Assembly: GCA_020720705.1 (NCBI GenBank)
Contig: DYOJ01000155.1
Location: 1 to 5,936, forward strand
Source of the DNA: Acetofilamentum sp.
Lineage (GTDB): Bacteria > Bacteroidota > Bacteroidia > Bacteroidales > JAADGE01
Direction of reading: 5' to 3'
DNA length: 5,936 nucleotides
Of the stretch, positions 1 to 5,936 are shown piece by piece. The notes beneath the pieces are model-generated. The model worked only from the letters and a program-made list of their open reading frames with translations, was not told where the DNA came from and did no database searches. The position numbers were made by a program, and so were the translations under genes. How positions within the stretch are numbered: the stretch's first letter is position 1; every line of letters begins with the position of its first letter.

Positions 1-9
1 ATTATCAGT

Positions 10-639
10 TTATATTCTTCTCATTAGCATTAATCCGTCCCTAAGCGGCAACACTACTGACTCAAACCGAGTGTCATTGTTTGCGAGTTCCAAAAAATTG
101 AGGATACCTTGCGTATAATAGTCCGCATGTTGTTCGGGATTAAGCACTTTACCATCCCAAAAAATATTATCAACCAACATATAGCCTCCCTGTTTGACAA
201 GTGGTGCAGTGAGCTTGTAATAGTCCGGATATTCGCGCTTGTCGCCGTCAATGAAAACCAAATCAAAAGGTTCGTCAAAATGTTTGACAACATCAATTGC
301 CGAGCCGATATGCAAAATTATTTTATTTGTATTTCCCGATTTTTCAATATATTTTCGGATAATTACTTCTCGTTCGTCATTACGTTCGACGGTATGTAAA
401 ACGCCGTCCTCAGTAAGTCCTTTGGCAAGGCATAAAGCAGAATAGCCCGTAAATGTTCCGATTTCTAAAATTCGTTTCGGTTTTAACATTCTGCTGAGCA
501 TTTCCAAAAGTTTACCTTGAGTTTTTCCTGATAACATTCTGGGCATCAATACATTGTTATGTGTTTCGCGTCTAAGTTCGTAGAGTAAAGAATCTTCGGG
601 AGCCGAATATTTTTCGATAAACTTATCGTAACTTATCAT
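10..639 (-). CDS. Class I SAM-dependent O-methyltransferase, caffeoyl-CoA/catechol OMT type (209 aa)
   Basis: Probably transfers a methyl group from S-adenosylmethionine to a hydroxyl of a small, perhaps catechol-like, molecule in the cytoplasm, with a divalent metal. The true substrate cannot be read from the sequence. Seen: SAM-binding motif I LEIGTFTGYS (residues 58-67), an acidic residue closing the next strand (E85 in VERND), FIDGDK (129-134) and the metal-site strand VDN (156-158). D131, D157 and N158 have the same spacing (26 residues between the two Asp) as the metal ligands of plant caffeoyl-CoA O-methyltransferases. The C-terminal strand LPLRDGLMLMRR (198-208) is also typical of the family. 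The length of 209 aa is normal, so the gene looks intact, from ATG at 639 to TAA at 10-12. No signal peptide or membrane segment is present. It is transcribed away from the two envelope genes. The family assignment is firm; physiological role unknown. Confidence 0.93.
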   Translation of the reverse strand: MISYDKFIEKYSAPEDSLLYELRRETHNNVLMPRMLSGKTQGKLLEMLSRMLKPKRILEIGTFTGYSALCLAKGLTEDGVLHTVERNDEREVIIRKYIEKSGNTNKIILHIGSAIDVVKHFDEPFDLVFIDGDKREYPDYYKLTAPLVKQGGYMLVDNIFWDGKVLNPEQHADYYTQGILNFLELANNDTRFESVVLPLRDGLMLMRRI

Positions 640-698
640 ATTTTTTATTTTAAAACCATAATTTCATTATTTTTGTAGCTTGAGGATAAATTGAAGTA

Positions 699-706
699 CA
701 AAGATA
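699..706 (-). promoter_or_regulatory. Candidate Bacteroidota -7 box for the methyltransferase gene
   Basis: The minus strand reads TATCTTTG here, an exact match to the TAnnTTTG element used by the primary sigma factor of Bacteroidota. It would start transcription near 690, leaving about 50 bases of leader before the ATG at 639. No convincing TTG/TTTG element is visible about 20 bases further upstream (around 724-732), so this rests on the -7 box alone. Confidence 0.4.
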
Positions 707-774
707 TACATCTAAATTTATTTTTTAGACTTTTGCAGAAGAATGGACTCTAATTTACATCCATGCGAACAGTC

Positions 775-782
775 TAGATTTG
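775..782 (+). promoter_or_regulatory. Candidate Bacteroidota -7 box for the two-gene envelope operon
   Basis: The plus strand reads TAGATTTG, an exact TAnnTTTG match, 69 bases before the ATG at 852. A TTTA at 754-757, with a 17-base spacer, is a three-of-four match to the TTTG expected near -33, so the upstream element is weak. Transcription would begin near 789. No such box was noticed in the 12-base gap before the second gene, which fits both genes sharing this promoter. Confidence 0.45.
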
Positions 783-851
783 ACTAAGGAAAATCATTAA
801 ATATGAGATACTTACGAGGTAATATTCGGAGTTATACATAAAATATTGCAA

Positions 852-3716
852 ATGAAAAAAAGTCTATTATTAGCGTTGATATTTGTATATGTTACTCGGT
901 TGGCTTTTGCTCAAACCGATGCTGCCCGTGCCGAATCGTTGATGATTGATGAGAATTTTCCGGCAGCGATTGATTTATATAAAAAATTAGTTTCACAAGA
1001 TCCGACCGACCCGGATTTGCAATTCAAACTTGGTTTTTGCCTGATGAATACCGGAGACGGACGTTACGAGAGTATCTCACACTTTGAGCGTGCCGTGCAG
1101 GGTTTTGAGAAAAATCCTGAGACAGCAGAAAATCTTTTTGCCGCATATTTTTATTTGGGCGAAGCTTATCATATCAATTATCAATTCGATTTAGCTATTG
1201 AAATCTATACTAAAATATTGGAACAGACAGAAGATTCTAAAATTAAAAGAACTGTTGAACGCAAATTAGAGACCTCAAAACTTGCCCTTGATTTTTTTAT
1301 GAATCCTTATGAAATGTACGTAACGAAACTCGGAGTCGTGAATTCGGAATATACTGACCATAGTCCCGTAATTACGGCTGATGAATCTGTGCTGATATTC
1401 ACCTCACGCCGTCCCGGAGGGGTTGGTGAGCAGGTAACGGAAAGCGGGCAATTGTTTGAAGATGTGTATGTTTACGACCGCAGAAAAGGAATATCCGCGA
1501 AACCCGAAAATATCGGGAGTCCGATAAATACTGCTTGGCACGAAGCAACTTGCGGTTTATCGGTGGACGGGCAGGAAATGTATTTGTACCGCTCAACGGG
1601 TGTAACGGACGGCGATATTTACTACAGCAAATTAGAAGGTACCGCATGGGCTGAACCCAAAAAATTGTGCGAAAATATTAATTCAAAAGGTAGAGAAACA
1701 CACGCCACTATCTCGGCAGACGGACAATTTTTATATTTCACCAGCAACCGGTCGGGTGGGGTAGGCGGCTACGATATTTACGTATCGGAACGCAAAGCTG
1801 ACGGTACATGGGGTAAAGCAAAAAATCTCGGAAAAACTATAAATACAGAATTTGACGAAGAAGGACCATATATTCATCCTGACGGCAAAACGCTGTATTT
1901 CAGCTCGAAAGGACATCCGGGAATGGGCGGATATGATGTGTTTTATTCCATTGCGGATGAAAAACGAAAATGGAGTAAACCTGTGAATATGGGTTTTCCG
2001 CTGAATACGGTTTTCAATGATGTGTTTTTTGTTCCGTCCGCAGACGGGAAAAGAGGTTACTACGCTTCCGAACAAGGCGTCTCATCCAATATCTATATAG
2101 CTAATTTCTTTAACCAAAAAGAAAAAATACTAACCTTAGTTTCCGGTATATTCATGGATAGTTACACATATACAAATTCCTATTCAAAAGAGGTATGTAC
2201 ATTTTTCGGCGATACCACCGTATTGCCGGACAACAGAGTGCTCTATGAAGATAAAACCTACACGCGGGGAGACAGTGTAACCACAACATACAGAACCATC
2301 GGAGAACGAGAAATTGTAATTGCAGACAGTATTTACAAAGTTCCCGTTGATGCCACTATTTTTGTTTTGGATACCGAAACCAAAGAACTTATCAATACTT
2401 ATGCTCCAAACACTGTTACAGGCGAATACTTATTTGTTTTGAGTGACCGTCGAAATTACAAAATCTACTACGAAGCCGATGACTATATATTTGATACCAA
2501 AGATATTCCGCTGAAAAACGACAATACTTATCGCAAAATTTATTACGAAGCAGAAACAGATTCAATTATCAGGGGCAAAGTGCGGAAGTCAAAAAAGTTC
2601 GGTTTCGACATGGGCTTGGTTACGTTGAATGATTATACGTTGCTTGAACTTGATTTGCTTGCGATGTTTCTGAAAAAACACGACGATTTGATGGTCAATG
2701 TTTCCGGATATGATTATTTGTTTGAAGATTCTAATCGCGATTTTTTTCGTCTTGAATACGAGTATGCAGAAGCCAGAAAAGAACGAGTCAAAAAGTATTT
2801 AACAGACAAGGGCGTTAATCCAAAAAATATTCATACCGATATGTTCCCGGCAGAGATAATCGGTGATTCTCTCGAATACACCATATTTGACGAGATAATA
2901 CTTGCCGAAGCTGAGAAGGAAAAAGTAGAGCGCCGCGCTCATTTTCATGATGTGCTGGTTGCCGCAAATTTAACCGAAGAAGAAATATTTACCATTTACG
3001 GTGAAGAGTTGTTTGCCGACAGTGCAATGTTTACCTTAAAAACAGTGTTCGTCAGCGACATATTATTTGAATACAACCAATATCAAACTGCAGAATACGA
3101 ACAAAATTTAGACAACCTGGCGCGATATTTGAAAGAAAACCCTGATGCCGTCATTGAACTACACGGGCATACTGATGAAACCGGAACATCCGACTACAAT
3201 AAAAACCTTGCCGTACGCAGGGCTAATTTTGTTCGCATAAAATTATTAAACAGAGGAGCTGATACAAAACAAGTGAAAATTAAAGCCTTCGGACATAAAG
3301 CTCCAATTGCAAGAAATAAATCGGCAGACGGTAAGTTTGACAGAGCCTCAATGGCATACAACCGACGGATAGAAATAAAAACCATCAAACAAGGTAGCAA
3401 TTCACATCTCGAAATCAGACGAATTAAGGTGCCGGAAAACTACAAACTGCCCGAAGATGAAATGTCCGAAATCGTGGAAACAAAACCGATATCCGAAACC
3501 GGGATGCCGAAAATTTACGGGATTTCAATAATAATATCTGAAATGCAACTTCAATTAGACGATTTTTCCGAATATCCCAATGTGAGTGAAAAACAATATC
3601 CCGGCTCAAAATACATGTATTTTTTCGGAAATTTTACTAATGAAGATGAGTTGATAGATGAATATCAGAAGGTTAAGTCAAAGTATCCCGATGCCTTCAT
3701 TTTTCTCAAAAAATAA
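852..3716 (+). CDS. PorE-like multidomain envelope protein: TPR, PD40 propeller, CRD, tandem OmpA-like modules, SPOR-like tail (954 aa)
   Basis: Probably an exported, periplasmic, peptidoglycan-bound scaffold. Residues count from the ATG at 852. A TTG two codons upstream (846) also opens the frame, but ATG starts a clean signal peptide: MKK, a hydrophobic core and an AFA|Q signal peptidase I site at 18-21. There is no lipobox. In order: TPR-like helices (about 25-145); about five PD40 blades (about 168-418), such as HATISADGQFLYFTSNR (284-300) and IHPDGKTLYFSSKG (341-354); a CRD-like sandwich (about 428-556) interrupted by an insert at about 438-496; a degenerate OmpA-like module (about 585-705); a canonical OmpA_C domain (about 728-845) with the diaminopimelate-binding pair D775 and R790; and a SPOR-like C-terminus (about 888-954) ending YPDAFIFLKK. 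It is a paralog of the next gene, 12 bases downstream. PorE of the T9SS shares the TPR/propeller/CRD/OmpA_C layout but is a lipoprotein, so this is PorE-like rather than proven PorE. Automated annotation may call it OmpA family protein. Confidence 0.9.
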   Translation: MKKSLLLALIFVYVTRLAFAQTDAARAESLMIDENFPAAIDLYKKLVSQDPTDPDLQFKLGFCLMNTGDGRYESISHFERAVQGFEKNPETAENLFAAYFYLGEAYHINYQFDLAIEIYTKILEQTEDSKIKRTVERKLETSKLALDFFMNPYEMYVTKLGVVNSEYTDHSPVITADESVLIFTSRRPGGVGEQVTESGQLFEDVYVYDRRKGISAKPENIGSPINTAWHEATCGLSVDGQEMYLYRSTGVTDGDIYYSKLEGTAWAEPKKLCENINSKGRETHATISADGQFLYFTSNRSGGVGGYDIYVSERKADGTWGKAKNLGKTINTEFDEEGPYIHPDGKTLYFSSKGHPGMGGYDVFYSIADEKRKWSKPVNMGFPLNTVFNDVFFVPSADGKRGYYASEQGVSSNIYIANFFNQKEKILTLVSGIFMDSYTYTNSYSKEVCTFFGDTTVLPDNRVLYEDKTYTRGDSVTTTYRTIGEREIVIADSIYKVPVDATIFVLDTETKELINTYAPNTVTGEYLFVLSDRRNYKIYYEADDYIFDTKDIPLKNDNTYRKIYYEAETDSIIRGKVRKSKKFGFDMGLVTLNDYTLLELDLLAMFLKKHDDLMVNVSGYDYLFEDSNRDFFRLEYEYAEARKERVKKYLTDKGVNPKNIHTDMFPAEIIGDSLEYTIFDEIILAEAEKEKVERRAHFHDVLVAANLTEEEIFTIYGEELFADSAMFTLKTVFVSDILFEYNQYQTAEYEQNLDNLARYLKENPDAVIELHGHTDETGTSDYNKNLAVRRANFVRIKLLNRGADTKQVKIKAFGHKAPIARNKSADGKFDRASMAYNRRIEIKTIKQGSNSHLEIRRIKVPENYKLPEDEMSEIVETKPISETGMPKIYGISIIISEMQLQLDDFSEYPNVSEKQYPGSKYMYFFGNFTNEDELIDEYQKVKSKYPDAFIFLKK

Positions 3717-3728
3717 AATAACCGTCTT

Positions 3729-5849
3729 ATGAGAAGTGTTTGTATCGTATTCGTAATTCTGCTTTCCTTAATAATAAATCCGACCTTGTCAGCACAGTTG
3801 GACAAGGAGTTGGACAGCTTAAAAATTGCCGAAGCGTTTATCCGGTCAGAAAATTTTGAAAGTGCAGTCGCATTTTATCAAAGTTTTTTATCTATGGACC
3901 CGGACAATGCCGAACTGAATTTTAAGCTCGGTTTTAGTTTGCTCAATACCCCCGCCGGCAAGCAAGAATGTATCCCTTATCTCGAAAAAGCTGCCAAAAT
4001 CTATAAACGCAAACGCGGCAAAAACAGTCTTTCATACATTGAGGCATACTTTTACCTTTCTCGTGCATACCGAGCCGTTTACCGTTTTGACGAAGCCATG
4101 CTGATGCTTGCCGAATTGCAAAAAAATATCCGAAATAGAAAATTCAGGCAAGAAATAGAAATGGAATTTATTTTATGTGAAAGCGGCAAAGTTTTATACA
4201 ATCAACCGATTGACGTTACGATAGAGGCTTTTGGCGAACCGATGAATTCAATATACTCAGACCACAGTCCGGTTGTTTCTGCCGACGAAAACGTTTTGAT
4301 ATTCACATCGAAACGTCCGAACGAATCCGGCGGTGAACCGGACATGGACGGCAGTTCGAGCGAAGATATTTATTTCTGTGAAAAAATGCCGGACGGAACG
4401 TGGTCGGAGCCACGAAGTATCAGTCCGAACATTAATACTGCCGAACATGAAGCTTCTGTTGCCTTAAGCCTCGACGGAACAACACTTTTGATTTATAAAA
4501 GCGAAGATGAAGGGTCAATATACACCAGTAAACGATTCGGCGACCAATGGACAGAACCCATAAAAATGGGAGAAACCATAAATTCGCAGGCTCGTGAAAC
4601 ATCTGCAAGTCTCTCGGCAGATGAACGTTACCTTTATTTTACAAGTAGCCGAGAAGGTGGTTTTGGTGGTTTAGATGTGTATGTGTCCGAAATTCAAGCT
4701 GACGGCTCGTGGGGGACACCCAAAAATCTCGGTCCGGCAGTAAATTCAGAGTTTGACGAAGAGGGACCGTTTATTCACCCTGACGGCAAAACCTTGTTTT
4801 TTAGTTCAAAAGGACATTTTGGCTTGGGCGGCTATGATATTTACAAGGTTACAAAAAACGATTTCGGAACATGGTCATTGCCACAAAACATCGGGTATCC
4901 GGTGAATACAATCGAAGATGATATTTTTTATGCCCCTACCCCCGACGGAAAAAGGATTTATCTGTCCTCTTATCGAATTAACGGTTTGGGAAATTTTGAT
5001 ATATACACCATAACTCCAACCAACGATACAAGTAACGGATTGTCAGTATTATACGGAAAAGTATATACCGAATGTTCCGAAATGCCGAAAAATACGAAAA
5101 TTTCAGTTGTTGATTTGAATACCGGTGTCGAGAATTATTACACTCCGAATCAATATTCCGGGGCTTTTGTTTTTGTAGCCCAAAAAGAAAAACCTTACGT
5201 TGTAAGAGCCAAAGTTGGCGACAAACTTGTGTTTAATGATACCTTAAATCTTAGTAAATCAGCATTTAATAAAATTGAATACGACTCAATAAGGCTCGAC
5301 CCCTTTACGAACTGTAAAAACGGTCAAATTTCAAATGTTGATACTGCAACTCGTGAGACAAATTCTATCAATCACAAAGATAGATATACCATGACTTACA
5401 AAAATTTATTGTTTGAATATGGCGGGACGAGTTTCACTCCCAATCCGGAAACAGATTCTATTATCCGTTTTCTCAGAGACAATCCGAAAACAAAATTGAA
5501 AATCAAGGCATACACGGATGCCTCCGGTTCGGCATTGCAGAACTATACGCTCTCAATTAAACGCGGTAATGCCGTGAAAACTTATTTTATATCTAAAGGT
5601 GTAAAAGATAGTCAATTAATTGTTGAAGGCTACGGTGAAGAGAATCCGATTGCATTAAATTTTAAAAAAGGACGTGCAATATCCGAATCGCAAACTTTTA
5701 ACAGAAGAATTGAATTTGAGGTTATTGAGCAGGCAAGCAAGATACTTGAGCTAAACTATATGCCAAATATTCCGAAGCATTATGTAAATCCTAATTACAA
5801 ATCCGAATACCAAAAAAATACTTCAATTCATATCGAAACTCGTATATAG
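3729..5849 (+). CDS. PorE-like multidomain envelope protein: TPR, PD40 propeller, CRD, OmpA_C (706 aa)
   Basis: Second gene of the operon and a shorter paralog of its neighbour; likely another periplasmic, peptidoglycan-anchored scaffold. The ATG at 3729 gives a signal peptide with hydrophobic core VCIVFVILLSLII (4-16) and a likely cut after LSA at 20-22. C5 is too early and in the wrong context for a lipobox. In order: TPR-like helices (about 28-135); about five PD40 blades (about 177-428), such as LSADERYLYFTSSR (295-308) and IHPDGKTLFFSSKG (349-362); a compact CRD-like domain (about 438-510); a polar, probably flexible linker (about 525-552); and an OmpA_C domain (about 553-667) with D597 and R612, spaced as in known diaminopimelate-binding OmpA domains, and a closing NRRIEFEV. 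The last 40 residues resemble the linker that follows the OmpA_C domain in the upstream protein, but the SPOR-like module is missing. Over one 30-residue propeller stretch (341-370 here, 333-362 there) the two proteins agree at 26 positions. Its 706-residue length and module set are closer to PorE than its neighbour's. Function is inferred from architecture only. Confidence 0.9.
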   Translation: MRSVCIVFVILLSLIINPTLSAQLDKELDSLKIAEAFIRSENFESAVAFYQSFLSMDPDNAELNFKLGFSLLNTPAGKQECIPYLEKAAKIYKRKRGKNSLSYIEAYFYLSRAYRAVYRFDEAMLMLAELQKNIRNRKFRQEIEMEFILCESGKVLYNQPIDVTIEAFGEPMNSIYSDHSPVVSADENVLIFTSKRPNESGGEPDMDGSSSEDIYFCEKMPDGTWSEPRSISPNINTAEHEASVALSLDGTTLLIYKSEDEGSIYTSKRFGDQWTEPIKMGETINSQARETSASLSADERYLYFTSSREGGFGGLDVYVSEIQADGSWGTPKNLGPAVNSEFDEEGPFIHPDGKTLFFSSKGHFGLGGYDIYKVTKNDFGTWSLPQNIGYPVNTIEDDIFYAPTPDGKRIYLSSYRINGLGNFDIYTITPTNDTSNGLSVLYGKVYTECSEMPKNTKISVVDLNTGVENYYTPNQYSGAFVFVAQKEKPYVVRAKVGDKLVFNDTLNLSKSAFNKIEYDSIRLDPFTNCKNGQISNVDTATRETNSINHKDRYTMTYKNLLFEYGGTSFTPNPETDSIIRFLRDNPKTKLKIKAYTDASGSALQNYTLSIKRGNAVKTYFISKGVKDSQLIVEGYGEENPIALNFKKGRAISESQTFNRRIEFEVIEQASKILELNYMPNIPKHYVNPNYKSEYQKNTSIHIETRI

Positions 5850-5865
5850 TCCTTGTTAGAAAACT

Positions 5866-5894
5866 TATAACACATTGAAATTATTTATGTTATA
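5866..5894 (+). terminator. Weak AT-rich hairpin after the operon, possible terminator
   Basis: TATAACA (5866-5872) and TGTTATA (5888-5894) are perfect 7-base inverted repeats around a 15-base loop, starting 17 bases after the stop codon of the second envelope gene. The stem has one G-C pair and no T-run follows, so it is a poor intrinsic terminator and may be chance in AT-rich DNA. Nothing else is evident in the remaining sequence from 5850 to 5936. Confidence 0.2.
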
Positions 5895-5936
5895 GAGGTA
5901 TTTCGACTTGATTGTTATTAGTAATTCTGTAGAAAT

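Noticed and set aside
109..445. Plus-strand open frames opposite the methyltransferase gene
   Set aside because: The minus-strand frame has every O-methyltransferase motif; the plus-strand translations look like non-coding shadows.
724..778. Inverted repeat TTTAGACT (724-731) / AGTCTAGA (771-778) in the divergent spacer, possible operator
   Set aside because: Only six perfect bases, one mismatch in eight, with a 39-base gap; not enough to claim a regulator site without conservation data.
743..844. Very short open frames in the intergenic spacer (14 codons from ATG at 743 and 12 codons from ATG at 803), possible leader peptides
   Set aside because: No supporting ribosome binding signal, no amino-acid bias suggesting attenuation and no following terminator hairpin; frames this short are expected by chance.
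1399..2075. Minus-strand open frames (1399-1647, 1731-2075) inside the longer envelope gene
   Set aside because: They lie opposite a well-supported coding frame with clear PD40 motifs, and their translations show no recognisable domain; they are shadow frames.
3057..3386. Flagellar motor protein MotB, as such OmpA_C regions are often labelled
   Set aside because: There is no N-terminal transmembrane stator helix; the protein has a cleavable signal peptide, TPR and PD40 propeller, so only the peptidoglycan-binding domain is shared with MotB.
5850..5936. Possible frameshifted remnant of the missing SPOR-like tail after the second envelope gene
   Set aside because: The in-frame reading after the stop gives SLLENL then another stop, with no resemblance to the SPOR-like segment; the shorter protein seems to end naturally.

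Overview
The window looks like chromosomal DNA from a member of the Bacteroidota, probably Bacteroidales-like. The evidence is the AT-rich composition, the lack of clear Shine-Dalgarno sequences before the genes, exact TAnnTTTG (-7 type) promoter boxes, and two long proteins with the TPR / PD40 propeller / carboxypeptidase-regulatory-like / OmpA_C layout that is typical of this phylum and best known from PorE of the type IX secretion system (T9SS). No RNA genes, CRISPR array, insertion sequence or attachment site was seen.

Layout. Positions 10-639 on the minus strand carry a complete class I SAM-dependent O-methyltransferase of the caffeoyl-CoA/catechol type. A 212-base divergent spacer (640-851) holds a candidate -7 box for each direction. 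On the plus strand follow two large envelope genes, 852-3716 (954 aa) and 3729-5849 (706 aa), only 12 bases apart, so almost certainly one operon. The last 87 bases hold no gene, only a weak AT-rich hairpin.

The two envelope proteins are paralogs that share the same module order: signal peptide, TPR-like helices, about five PD40 blades, a CRD-like beta sandwich and an OmpA-type peptidoglycan-binding domain. The upstream copy is about 250 residues longer. It carries an insertion inside its CRD, a second, degenerate OmpA-like module before the canonical one, and a C-terminal SPOR-like module. The downstream copy ends about where the SPOR-like module would begin. Both probably sit in the periplasm, anchored to peptidoglycan, with TPR and propeller surfaces free to bind partners. 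A T9SS-related or other envelope-scaffold role is inferred from architecture only; no other T9SS gene lies in the window. The methyltransferase is divergently transcribed and has no evident functional link to the operon.
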